A stretch of DNA of 64,000 nucleotides, taken from Hyphococcus sp. (lineage in GTDB: Bacteria > Pseudomonadota > Alphaproteobacteria > Caulobacterales > Parvularculaceae). This document shows, piece after piece, positions 25,813-34,121 of the stretch. Location of the stretch: the NCBI GenBank assembly GCA_028289605.1, contig JANQON010000006.1, positions 310,001-374,000 on the forward strand, given 5' to 3'. Under the pieces are notes generated by a model. The model worked only from the letters and a program-made list of their open reading frames with translations, searched no databases and was not told the origin of the DNA. The first letter of the stretch is position 1; the number at the start of each line of letters is the position of its first letter. Position numbers and translations under genes: made by a program.

Positions 25813-27093
25813 ATGGTTGTTAAGCAAGAAGCGCTTTTCTCTTTTGTAATGAACTCCCTATGGCCCGATTCCGGGCCGGTGCGAGAGGGCCGTCGACGCG
25901 TGACAGACCGGATTCGATCGATCATCGAGAATGGGCTTGCCCCGTTGCGCGAGCAACGGCTGCGCCTTGCGGTCGCCGGATCGCTGGTCATGCTGGCGAT
26001 GTTCGCGCTGCACTTCGCCCGCATCTTCCTGCCGGCCGAGATATCGGCGGGCGACGCACAACAGGATTACGCGGCCTTTTACGGCGCCGCGCGCGCAGCT
26101 TTGGCGGGCGCAGGCGGCAATCTCTACGATCCGCAGGTGTTTCAGGACGCCATCGGCGCGGAAACAACCTTGTTGTGGCTTTACCCGCCGCCGATGCTGT
26201 TCGCGCTCGCGCCTTTCGGTCTCATCCCTTACGGCGCCGCCAAGCTTCTCTGGGCGGCCGCCGCGCTGGGCGCCGCCTTTGCGATCGGCCGTCTGGCGAG
26301 CGGCGGCGGCCTTCCCGGCGTGTTGACCGCTGTCAGCCCGGCCAGCTTCGCCGCGCTCTATGTCGGGCAGGTCAGCGCCGTCTTCGCCCTGATGCTGGCG
26401 GCCGGTCTCGTGATGGCCCGGAAGCGGCCGATCATCGCCGGTCTTTGCTTTGCGTTGCTGACGATCAAGCCGCAATACGGGCTTCTCGTCATTCCCTTCC
26501 TCATCGCCATGCGGGCATGGCGCGCCATGGGCGCAGCCGTTATTTTCAGTATCGTGATGATTGGCCTCTCCGCTTTCGTTTTCGGCGCAGAGATGTGGCG
26601 GGCGTTTTTTGAATCGCTCCTAAACGGCGTTCACGCGTCATATTATCAATCGGCGGGTCATCCCGGCCGGATCACCCTGTCGGACGCGGTCAAGGCCGCC
26701 GGGCTGCCGGCGCCGCCTGCAATCGTTCTTTACGGCCCACTTTTCGCCGCCGCCGTCACGGGCCTTTTCACAATCGCTCGACGGGCGCCGTTGGCGCTCG
26801 TCGTCGCCTTTACGCTCGCCGCAAGCGCTCTCATCTGTCCCTATCTCTTCGTCTATGACTATTTTATTTTCAGCGCCGCGATCCTGATCGTCGCGGGTTA
26901 TACGTCGGCGCTGAAAACGTCCTTCGCCTATGTTCTGATGGCGGTCTGGTTCGCCCCCATCGTTCCTTTCATCGGCGGAGCGCCGGTGACCCCGGCGATC
27001 CTGTGGCCCTTAAGCGCCGCCGCGACCGGCGTGATCTTCATGTTGGCGCGCAACTCGTTTTCGTCGCGAAGCCCGGCCGCGGTTCCCGCCTGA
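25813..27093 (+). CDS. Glycosyltransferase family 87 (DUF2029) membrane protein
   Basis: A 426-residue polytopic protein with about ten hydrophobic helices. It carries the GT87 pattern: an acidic residue after the first helix (GDAQQDYAAFYGAARAAL), LYDPQVFQ, WLYPPPMLFALAPFGLIPY and the LTIKPQYGLLVIPF segment. Such enzymes use polyprenyl-linked sugars to modify periplasmic glycans. The first in-frame ATG is shown; the N-terminal 30 residues look poorly coding and a GTG or ATG start at about 25849-25900 is possible. Confidence 0.85.
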   Translation: MVVKQEALFSFVMNSLWPDSGPVREGRRRVTDRIRSIIENGLAPLREQRLRLAVAGSLVMLAMFALHFARIFLPAEISAGDAQQDYAAFYGAARAALAGAGGNLYDPQVFQDAIGAETTLLWLYPPPMLFALAPFGLIPYGAAKLLWAAAALGAAFAIGRLASGGGLPGVLTAVSPASFAALYVGQVSAVFALMLAAGLVMARKRPIIAGLCFALLTIKPQYGLLVIPFLIAMRAWRAMGAAVIFSIVMIGLSAFVFGAEMWRAFFESLLNGVHASYYQSAGHPGRITLSDAVKAAGLPAPPAIVLYGPLFAAAVTGLFTIARRAPLALVVAFTLAASALICPYLFVYDYFIFSAAILIVAGYTSALKTSFAYVLMAVWFAPIVPFIGGAPVTPAILWPLSAAATGVIFMLARNSFSSRSPAAVPA

Positions 27094-27199
27094 ACCGGCG
27101 AATTTGAGACCCTCCAACAAGACGTTGGCGCCGACCGGCGGTATCTTGTAGCGTGCACGGCGAACCACGCCCCTTCACTCTTTGCGGGAGACAAATCCA

Positions 27200-27658
27200 T
27201 TGCCGGGACTCTATTTTGAGGAATTTCAGGTTGGCCAAATTTTTAAGCACGCGTTGCGCCGTACCCTGACGGAAGCGGACAACACGTTTTTCTCGGCTCT
27301 CACGCACAATCCCGCCGCACTGCACCTTGATGAAGAATACTGCCGGGAGCATTCCGAATTCGGTACGCGCGTGGTCAACAGTTGCCTGACCCTCGGCATG
27401 ATGGTCGGCATCAGCGTCGCAGACACGACCCTCGGCACGACGGTGGCCAATCTCGGCTGGGACGAAGTCCGGTTTCCGCATCCGCTGTTTCACGGCGACA
27501 CGATCCGTGTGGAAAGCGAAGTTCTGGAACTGCGCGAAAGCAAGTCGCGTCCCGACAACGGCATCGTTATTTTTCAACATCGCGCCTACAATCAGAAAGA
27601 CGTGCTTGTGGGAACATGCAAGCGCTCCGCACTGATGCTGCGCAAGCCGAAAGGCTGA
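27200..27658 (+). CDS. MaoC-family (R)-enoyl-CoA hydratase
   Basis: A 152-residue hotdog-fold hydratase. The hydratase motif residues are in TLTEADNTFFSALTHNPAALHLD (Asp and His positions), and FPHPLFHGDTIRVESEVLEL gives the second conserved block. I chose the TTG start that reads MPGLYFEEFQVGQIF, matching related proteins, with GGGAG nine bases upstream; a TTG six codons earlier is the alternative. It ends six bases before the CitE-like lyase and probably forms a hydratase/lyase pair with it. Substrate (mesaconyl- or itaconyl-CoA) is inferred. Confidence 0.85.
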   Translation: MPGLYFEEFQVGQIFKHALRRTLTEADNTFFSALTHNPAALHLDEEYCREHSEFGTRVVNSCLTLGMMVGISVADTTLGTTVANLGWDEVRFPHPLFHGDTIRVESEVLELRESKSRPDNGIVIFQHRAYNQKDVLVGTCKRSALMLRKPKG

Positions 27659-27664
27659 GGTTTC

Positions 27665-28537
27665 ATGCACCGCTCTTATCTTTTCGTTCCCGCCGACAGC
27701 GACAAGAAGATGGCCAAGGCGCGCGCGCTTGCGCCTGACGCCGTAATTTACGATCTCGAAGACGCCGTCGCGCAGGACGCCCGGCCGGAAGCGCGCCTGC
27801 GCGTCGCCGAGTTCCTGTCACAGGACAGAAGCGGCGTTTCGACGGCGCAGTTCGTCCGTATCAACCCCATGGACAGCGAAGACGCCGACAAGGATCTGGG
27901 CGCCGTCATGTCGGGCGCGCCGGACGGGATTGTCCTGCCGAAAGCTCATGCGCCCGATGATATCGCAGCGCTCAGCGCGCGTCTCGATGCGCTGGAAGCC
28001 CAGCACGGCGTAACGCCAGGGGCGACGTGCATTCTCCCGGTCGCGACGGAAACGCCGAGGGCGCTTTTCACTCTCGGCGCATATGCGACGGTTTCGGAGC
28101 GGCTTGCGGGGCTCACCTGGGGCGCAGAGGATCTCGGCGCCGCTGTCGGCGCCACGTCGAAAGCAGGCGACAATGAAGAGTGGAGCGATCCGTTCAAACT
28201 GGCGCGCTCTTTGTGTCTCTTTGCAGCGGCGGCGGCGGAGACGGAAGCTGTGGACACGCTTTATGCGGACTTTCGCGACCAGGCCGGACTGAAAGCCTCG
28301 GCCGAACGCGCAAGACGGGACGGCTTCACCGGCAAGCTCGCCATTCATCCGGGTCAGGTCGACGTCATCAACGCCGCCTTTTCACCAAGCGAAGCGGAAA
28401 TCGACCAAGCGCGCGCGATCATTGACCTCTTTGAGCGGAATCCCGGCGTCGGCGCGCTCAGTCTCGAAGGTCGGATGGTAGACATGCCGCATCTGATTCA
28501 AGCCAGGAAGATCATCGCGCTCGCTCGCGGGCGGTAA
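27665..28537 (+). CDS. CoA-ester lyase of the CitE/HpcH-HpaI family
   Basis: A 290-residue cytoplasmic TIM-barrel lyase starting MHRSYLFVPADSDKKMAKA. The CoA and metal ligands are in IYDLEDAVAQDARPEAR, VRINPMDSED and the PVATETPRAL/LTWGAEDLGAAVGA stretches, all typical of L-malyl-CoA, citramalyl-CoA or beta-methylmalyl-CoA lyases. Together with the MaoC hydratase it could convert mesaconyl/itaconyl-CoA via citramalyl-CoA to pyruvate and acetyl-CoA, or serve in an ethylmalonyl-CoA-type route. No transferase is adjacent. Confidence 0.9.
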   Translation: MHRSYLFVPADSDKKMAKARALAPDAVIYDLEDAVAQDARPEARLRVAEFLSQDRSGVSTAQFVRINPMDSEDADKDLGAVMSGAPDGIVLPKAHAPDDIAALSARLDALEAQHGVTPGATCILPVATETPRALFTLGAYATVSERLAGLTWGAEDLGAAVGATSKAGDNEEWSDPFKLARSLCLFAAAAAETEAVDTLYADFRDQAGLKASAERARRDGFTGKLAIHPGQVDVINAAFSPSEAEIDQARAIIDLFERNPGVGALSLEGRMVDMPHLIQARKIIALARGR

Positions 28538-28569
28538 GCCCGGCGGCGCCCCTCCCGCGCGGCGTCGCC

Positions 28570-28941
28570 TCAACCGCCGCACAGCTGGCCGATAGCGCAG
28601 CCTTCTTTGTTCTTGCGGTCCAATCGATCGAGCGCCTCGCGGCCTTGTCTTGATTCCGCCTCCCACTCATCGACTGTCTGGCATTTCCGTCTGGCGAAGT
28701 TTGAACCGGTTGATCTGGTTCTTTTGCAGACGACAGTATCGCCCGTAACTGGCGGCTCGTCGGTCGCGGCGGCGGTTTTGTCAGGGTCGGCGTCTGATTT
28801 CGCAGCGGCGGTCGGCGCCGCCGCGGAGGCGTCCGCCGCCGTATCCGGCTGTTGCGATGGCGACGTCGCGGCGCAACTCATCGCGCCCAACATGGACGCG
28901 CAAAAGAGTGCTGCGACAAGCGATTTTATTGTGTCGGACAT
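28570..28941 (-). CDS. Hypothetical lipoprotein with low-complexity linker
   Basis: A 123-residue protein starting MSDTIKSLVAALFCASMLGA, with lipobox MSC (Cys23). The mature N-terminus is a long Ala/Thr/Ser/Pro/Asp linker, followed by a short conserved-looking domain with cysteines (DTVVCKRTRSTGSNF, RRKCQTVDEWEAE, GCAIGQLCGG). I do not recognise the function; the domain resembles short periplasmic proteins of the DUF type seen next to Cys-rich lipoproteins. A longer start upstream was rejected because it precedes the signal. Confidence 0.7.
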   Translation of the reverse strand: MSDTIKSLVAALFCASMLGAMSCAATSPSQQPDTAADASAAAPTAAAKSDADPDKTAAATDEPPVTGDTVVCKRTRSTGSNFARRKCQTVDEWEAESRQGREALDRLDRKNKEGCAIGQLCGG

Positions 28942-29235
28942 AATTATCCCCTCTACTGCCAGTCGGCGCCGTGATGATTGGCGGTCACAACACCGAACAC
29001 AAACGATGCCTTTTGCAAGCGCCCATTTACGGTCGCGTCGCCCGCGCAGTGTGGGAACGGATCGCAACAGCGCCTGAAGCCATATGACATCCGAGGCGGC
29101 TGATTCCTCACTGCGGAAATGAAGTCGCCCGGCGCTCGCTTATTGGGCGCCGTTGTCATGTCGGGTTCATGTCGTGCTTGTGTGTTTAAACCGGTTTTCG
29201 ACCGCACCCCGTTTAGCCGGCGCCGACCGTCCGGT

Positions 29236-29583
29236 TCAGCCGCCGCCGATCACATTGAGCATGGCGCGAATTTCAGGAAGCCGCCACAGGATGAAAGCGC
29301 CGATCAAGAATACGACAATGGCCCGGGCCATAAATCCGCGGAGACTTGCGGGAAAGTCGAGCACCGGTCCGCTCATATATCCGGCCAAGAACCCTACCGC
29401 GCCGACCGACGGAATCATGACGGAGAAAACCGGATGACGCAAAATCCATTGCAGACCCGCCGTAGCGTCGCACGCAGCGACGGCCACGCATCCAGACGCA
29501 TATATTGCGCTCGCAATCAAAATATTGATTGCGATCAAAAAGGTCGAAAGCCTGATCCCCTCAGTAAAATGAAATAGCCGCAT
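29236..29583 (-). CDS. Hypothetical three-helix membrane protein
   Basis: A 115-residue protein with hydrophobic segments at about 12-37, 51-72 and 85-103 and short basic loops. No family recognised. The start ATG lacks a clear strong Shine-Dalgarno, and no neighbour is on the same strand closely enough to indicate an operon. It looks like a real coding frame by composition, but support is moderate. Confidence 0.5.
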   Translation of the reverse strand: MRLFHFTEGIRLSTFLIAINILIASAIYASGCVAVAACDATAGLQWILRHPVFSVMIPSVGAVGFLAGYMSGPVLDFPASLRGFMARAIVVFLIGAFILWRLPEIRAMLNVIGGG

Positions 29584-29983
29584 CAGTGTTGAGTGTAACG
29601 CAACGCCGCCAGATGTGAAGCTTGCGGCGACGATTCAATTTCCGCAACCATGCGGGGAACAGCGCACCGCCGCGCATCATATTCGGGACGCGACCGGTTG
29701 GCGTCAAAGTCGTCGCCGGGGACAAGCGGCGCCTGCCAAACAGGGGACGTATGACATTTTTGAATTCGAAGGCGCCCGGCGCCGGCGTCACTTGGATGCG
29801 CAATCGCCGGGAATTTTATCGCGCAGGCACGGCGAATTGGCTCTGCAGATTTTCAACATGCGGGACAATCTGCAAACGGCGAGCTATGCTCTGCCAACGG
29901 GCGCCGCTTCTTTAAAAGATTTAACCACTTGCACGCTTAGTATGGCCGTGTCGCAGAACGCGCGTCGTAGCGACAGGCGCCGC
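29584..29983. other. Intergenic region without a supported gene
   Basis: About 400 bases containing several short open frames in different directions, none with a recognisable domain, good Shine-Dalgarno or family-like composition. The last 80 bases are AT-richer (around 29900-29950) and could hold a promoter. I see no repeat or RNA gene. Confidence 0.5.
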
Positions 29984-30196
29984 TCACTCGCCTGTCGCTG
30001 AACATTCCATCCCGGCGCGCATCAACGCGCCCGCCGCAGGGCTCTCAAACGCCCTCCCCCCTGCCCGCGGCGGGCGCGTTTTCTGCGTCTTCAGCAATGC
30101 ATAAAATGCAAAGCCAGCCGTCAAGACTGACAAAGCGGCTAACCAACCCCCAACCAGGCCCAAGGCCAGGCCTAAGGGACCGACGCAGATCGCCAT
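29984..30196 (-). CDS. Small membrane protein (uncertain)
   Basis: A 70-residue frame beginning MAICVGPLGLALGLVGGWLA with one long or two short hydrophobic segments (about 5-34) followed by a basic Pro/Arg-rich tail. No family or operon context supports a function. The reading frame is open and hydrophobic composition is protein-like, but it may be spurious. Confidence 0.35.
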   Translation of the reverse strand: MAICVGPLGLALGLVGGWLAALSVLTAGFAFYALLKTQKTRPPRAGGRAFESPAAGALMRAGMECSATGE

Positions 30197-30213
30197 TTAA
30201 CGTCGGCAGCCCG

Positions 30214-30531
30214 TCACGGTGATCTGCGGCGCCGCCATGGATACGGCGTCTTATCCGCTGACGCGTCTTCGGCCCGATCGCGTTCTGAGACGCCTTCGAG
30301 CAATCCGATGTCGCGCCAGAGGCGCGCCGCGTTCGCCATGGCGAGGCGATGTTCGCGGGAGGCGTCCAGCCATCGCTCGAAGGCGGCGCCGCGCTCCGGA
30401 CTGATGCTGCCGGAATTCAGTTCCACCAGCCAGGCGCGGGCGGCGTCGCCAGCACAAACCGTCGGCCGTCCTGCGGCGTCGGCGCTGCAATAGTCAGGGC
30501 GTGTTTGCCGGTTTTGGGTCGTCGTCCTCAT
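30214..30531 (-). pseudogene. Orphan FecR N-terminal (DUF4880) domain, apparently truncated
   Basis: A 105-residue frame with the FecR/DUF4880 anti-sigma N-terminal pattern: DAARAWLVELNSGSISPERG, AAFERWLDASREHRLAMANA and ARLWRDIGLLEG. In complete regulators this 50-60 residue cytoplasmic part is followed by a membrane helix and a periplasmic FecR domain, about 300 residues in all. Here the frame ends with a Pro/Arg tail and neither part is present. No ECF sigma factor or TonB receptor lies next to it, so it is probably a decayed remnant. Confidence 0.65.
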
Positions 30532-30890
30532 CGCCTGGCGCGCCTTTGCGCTCTGATGGGGCCGCCGCAGCGGAGCAAGGCGTTCTGACTGATTTCGACC
30601 CGGTCAATCGCACACATTCGGAGCAGGCTTCGCCCGGGCGTCGATATTGGACAGTCCATACGCATAAGCCTCGACGGAGCGCGCCGCACCCCGGTTTGAG
30701 GCAAAACAAAAGCGCTCTTACCCTTAGATTGCTTCCAGAGGAATTTTTTCCAAGAAATTCAGCAGGCTTCGGTCTACGGCGCGAAATCTGCGCAATTTTT
30801 GCATGTTTGGACAGCCGAAAGCCCGGCGGTCGCAGCGCGCCCGAAGTAAAGCCGCAAGACGCCGCCCTCGGCGCAACGCTAATGCCGGTC
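30532..30890. other. Intergenic region without a supported gene
   Basis: About 360 bases between the FecR-like fragment and the NTF2-like lipoprotein stop. Apparent frames here are out-of-frame extensions of the neighbouring genes. I looked for a sigma-factor remnant matching the FecR fragment and saw none. Confidence 0.5.
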
Positions 30891-31688
30891 TTATTTCGGA
30901 CTGGTCCAGGCTTTGTCCACGATCCGCCAATCTTCGCCGGTCCGATAGAACGTAAATACCGTGACGCCGCCGGACGACGGCTTGTCGATGCGCACAAACG
31001 CCATGCAATTGTAGATCAGTTGAACATCGGCGATCTGCCTGTCGTTGGCGTAGCCGGCATGTGTGTCGCCTTCAAGGCGCGTCGCGAACGCGGCTTTTCC
31101 TTCTGACGCCACCGCGTCGCCGTCATGGTTTTTCATGCGCCAGTCTTCGTGATGCACCGCGTCCAGGGCGCCCGCGTCATCAGCATCGACAGCCGCATAG
31201 TAGCCGCCGAGGACGTCAAGCACCGCGCTTGCGGCGATGTCGGCGTCGTATCGGCCGGCGCGTTCCACGCAGGTCGCCGGCGCCGTCGCCTCCGTCGCTA
31301 CGCGCCAGACGCCGTCGGCGAAGAACAAGGTGAGCAGCATCGTTGACGGCGAACGCCAGTCGTCGATCCGCGCAACAGCAAAATCGCCGAGAAAACTCTG
31401 AATGGACGTCACGCGCGGCGCCGCGAACATCGCCGGCATGCGCGCGACGTCAGCGCGATCAACCATGTGCGGCCCTTCGCCGTCGTGAAAGCGTCCGTTC
31501 CAGACAGGCGCCGCAACGCGGGACGCGCGGTCCGCATCGGCGCCGCCGCGACGCCAGTCGATATAGTCCGCAACGCTCGCCGCAGCCTTTGCGTAGGCCG
31601 AAACATCGTCGCTGGCGTCGCCGCTGCTTCCGCCGCAGGCGGCGAGACCCGCGGCAAGGGCGACGACGGTATTCCTGGCGCTATTCAT
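30891..31688 (-). CDS. Lipoprotein with two NTF2-like domains (probable)
   Basis: A 265-residue exported protein with signal MNSARNTVVALAAGLAACGG, lipobox Cys18. The second half shows an NTF2/SnoaL-like scheme: LDVLGGYYAAVDADDAGALDAV, then a ADVQLIYNCMAFVRI strand and VFTFYRTGEDWRIVDKAW at the end. The first half (IQSFLGDFAVARIDDW, STMLLTLFFADGVWRVATEA) looks like a second, diverged copy. Probably periplasmic; ligand unknown. It diverges from an Lrp-type regulator 157 bases away. Confidence 0.75.
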   Translation of the reverse strand: MNSARNTVVALAAGLAACGGSSGDASDDVSAYAKAAASVADYIDWRRGGADADRASRVAAPVWNGRFHDGEGPHMVDRADVARMPAMFAAPRVTSIQSFLGDFAVARIDDWRSPSTMLLTLFFADGVWRVATEATAPATCVERAGRYDADIAASAVLDVLGGYYAAVDADDAGALDAVHHEDWRMKNHDGDAVASEGKAAFATRLEGDTHAGYANDRQIADVQLIYNCMAFVRIDKPSSGGVTVFTFYRTGEDWRIVDKAWTSPK

Positions 31689-31845
31689 GAAACGGTCTCT
31701 CCTTCAGGCGTTGCGCGGCGCACAGTCGGGCTGCGCTCGCGGTCCCCGGCGATGATGGCGCGTGTCCCGGGTCTTTTTCTTGCTGAATTCCGGCCGTCGC
31801 CATAAAGATCTTTCACTTTTGTCCTGTCTGCCGAGGCGTTTTTTC

Positions 31846-32310
31846 ATGACTGTTGAAATCGATGACGTTGACCGCGCCATATTGCGGATCGTGCAGCGCA
31901 ACACGCGGCGCTCGGCCGAGACCATCGGCGAAGAAATCGGCGCCTCAGCCGCCTCGGTGCACCGCCGCCTGCGCCGTTTGCGCAATGCCGGCGTGATCGA
32001 ACGCGAAGTCGCGGTGCTGAACGGTAAAGCGCTCGGCAACGGCCTCACCATCCTGGTGACGATCGTGATGGAGCGCGAGCACAAAGAGATCATGGATGCG
32101 TTCGGCGCCCGCATGCGCGCGCATCCCAATGTGCAGCAGTGTTACCTGATCACCGGCGAGGCGGACTTTGTCATCGTCGTAAAAGTCGGCGACATGGATG
32201 AATTCGAAGCATTTTGCGACGTCGCCTTCGCAGACCGCGAAAACTTTCGCAAGTTCAATACCTCGATCGTTATGAGCCACGTAAAGACCGGCTGCGAAGT
32301 TCCGGTCTAG
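31846..32310 (+). CDS. Lrp/AsnC-family transcriptional regulator
   Basis: A 154-residue regulator. The N-terminal winged helix-turn-helix (DDVDRAILRIVQRNTRRSAE, IGASAASVHRRLRRLRNAGVI) binds DNA; the C-terminal RAM domain (VMEREHKEIMDAFGARM, CYLITGEADFVIVVKVGDMD) binds small effectors, usually amino acids, and oligomerises. Starts at MTVEIDDVDRA. It is divergent from the NTF2-like lipoprotein, a classical arrangement for local regulation. Confidence 0.93.
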   Translation: MTVEIDDVDRAILRIVQRNTRRSAETIGEEIGASAASVHRRLRRLRNAGVIEREVAVLNGKALGNGLTILVTIVMEREHKEIMDAFGARMRAHPNVQQCYLITGEADFVIVVKVGDMDEFEAFCDVAFADRENFRKFNTSIVMSHVKTGCEVPV

Positions 32311-32707
32311 GCGCGGCCATGCGTTTCAAATGGCGGCTCTTCGGCGCCGGCGATATCGACCTGTGGACTTCTGAAACCGGCTGACCAATGCACCCCCCGA
32401 TCCAACTCGCGCTTGTCCGGCTTTGACGCGGCCGGCATATCGCAAATTGGCAATGATTGTCTCAATTCGGCCCGAAGCGACGCTCGAAAGGGGGCGCCTG
32501 ACCGTCGCCATTCGACCGCCCCGCCAGGTTTCGATATGACGAAAACGATCCTGCTTGCTGCAATATTCTGGTCCATGTATAGAGTGGTCAGATCGTTGCA
32601 ACGGCGCCAGACCTGGGGAAAGGCGCCGACAAGATCGTGCTATGTCACGACTCGCGCTTTGGTTGTTGAGTGGGCTCTCCGCCTGCACGAAGCGCTTGGG
32701 GGGGATT
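32311..32707. other. Intergenic region without a supported gene
   Basis: About 400 bases upstream of the SGNH hydrolase. Open frames in this part are continuous with neither neighbour and show no recognisable domain. It probably contains the hydrolase promoter, but I cannot point to clear -35/-10 boxes. Confidence 0.45.
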
Positions 32708-33790
32708 ATGGGCGGAGCCATCAGGGATACTGCGATTATCGCATTGGTGACCGCGCTGATGATGGCGTCGGTGGAGTTTGGCGTGCGGATTTTCGCACCC
32801 CAAAAGGAATACACGGAATATGTTGAAGGCGGCCCTCTTGGTTTAGAAGATCCCGTACTGGGACATGTCAATCGTCCCAATGTCCGCGCTCATGTTCGAG
32901 CGCCGGAATTCAAGGTCGAGTACGTTGTGGATTCGCGCGGTTTCCGCGCCAACACGATCCAAGACAGCGATGAGCGGTCAGAGGCGGCGACAAAAATACT
33001 CCTGATCGGCGATTCGTTCACATTCGGAGCCGCCAACCATTACGAGGAAATTTGGCCGGTAAGGCTTTCCAAACTGATGAAAAAGGACGGTTCCAACGTT
33101 GAGATCGTCAACGCCGGCGTTGCCGGGTACAACACGGCGCAGCAGGCGCTTTTTCTTGAACGCATCTTTGACGACATTCGCCCTGACTATGTTGTCGTCA
33201 TGTATCTGCCGAACGATCTTTTTGCGAATGAGCCAATCGCGAATTCTGACGGCAATGGCGAGCTGGCCAAGGGCGACGCCAGCGCCGTCGTCGGCGGACG
33301 CGGCAGCAAGAAATCGCAATTGCAGACGGTTATTCTGTTGAAGCGGCTCCTCATGAAAAACGACCGTCTTTATTCCAACCTTTACAAGATGACGCCGCGG
33401 CGCGAATTTTTCGAAACGCCGGCCTCCGATCTCGTCGCCCATAAAATGCAGGCGACAGCGTCTATTCTCGATCGCATCTATCAATTCTGCGAAAGCCGCA
33501 ACAGCAAACTCGTGGTCGTGTCGGTTCCGCAGCTTTTCCAGGTCATCGAACAGGCTTCGACGGGCCCCGACGGCGGAGACCTCGACGTTTCGATTCCCGA
33601 CGCCGGAATTCAATCCTTGCTGTCCGACAAAGACATTGTGTGGATAAGCGCCTTAGATACGCTTTCCGAGCACTACGCCGCTGAGAAGCAGGACCTTTAT
33701 CACCGCTATGACGGTCACCTCAACGGATTGGGGAATGATGTCGTGGCACGCTTGATTTACGATGAGTTACATCCGCTGCTCGGTCCATAA
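32708..33790 (+). CDS. Membrane-anchored SGNH/GDSL hydrolase
   Basis: A 360-residue exported or membrane-anchored esterase. Residues 8-30 form an N-terminal helix. The SGNH block I is LLIGDSFTFG with nucleophile Ser103, block II glycine lies in VNAGVAGYNTAQ, block III asparagine in MYLPNDLFAN, and block V Asp-x-x-His in YDGHLNGLGND. Members of this type de-acylate or acylate cell-surface glycans. Start at ATG with GGGGGGA just upstream; a longer frame upstream is non-coding in character. Confidence 0.85.
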   Translation: MGGAIRDTAIIALVTALMMASVEFGVRIFAPQKEYTEYVEGGPLGLEDPVLGHVNRPNVRAHVRAPEFKVEYVVDSRGFRANTIQDSDERSEAATKILLIGDSFTFGAANHYEEIWPVRLSKLMKKDGSNVEIVNAGVAGYNTAQQALFLERIFDDIRPDYVVVMYLPNDLFANEPIANSDGNGELAKGDASAVVGGRGSKKSQLQTVILLKRLLMKNDRLYSNLYKMTPRREFFETPASDLVAHKMQATASILDRIYQFCESRNSKLVVVSVPQLFQVIEQASTGPDGGDLDVSIPDAGIQSLLSDKDIVWISALDTLSEHYAAEKQDLYHRYDGHLNGLGNDVVARLIYDELHPLLGP

Positions 33791-34121
33791 TCATTTTGGG
33801 CTGATCAGGCTGCAAAGGCGCCGACCGGCCTCCCCCGAGGCGACGTTCTGCGGCAAGCCGAAACAAGATGCGCTTCGCGCCGTTATGGCTGCACGCGGCG
33901 CATCGAAAATGGTCGCTTTCCCTGAACGCGATATCTCCGCCGGCGCTTTCTCGCCCATGCGCCTGCCGGCTGCGCCTCGAAGCGGGCGTTCGATTTCTGT
34001 GAGGTGAGGCTCGACAGGGTCCGGGAACAGCAATTGAGCCGGCTGCACGCGGGATGACACTCCATTGAAGTTTGGCTACCGTCTTCCGGCTTGAGTCCAG
34101 CTTTAAAGAGAGAAGAATTTG
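33791..34121. other. Intergenic region without a supported gene
   Basis: 331 bases between the SGNH hydrolase and the S9 peptidase. Short open frames occur on both strands but none has a domain or clear ribosome binding site. The start of the following gene has AGAGAGAAG upstream. Confidence 0.45.

Noticed and set aside
27182-27658. Two-domain mesaconyl-CoA hydratase (Mch) call for the MaoC gene
   Set aside because: Mch proteins are about twice this length; only one MaoC unit is present.
29615-30001. Possible coding frame of 128 residues in the 29.6-30.0 kb gap
   Set aside because: Arg-rich composition, no domain, no ribosome site, and other frames in the same stretch are equally open.
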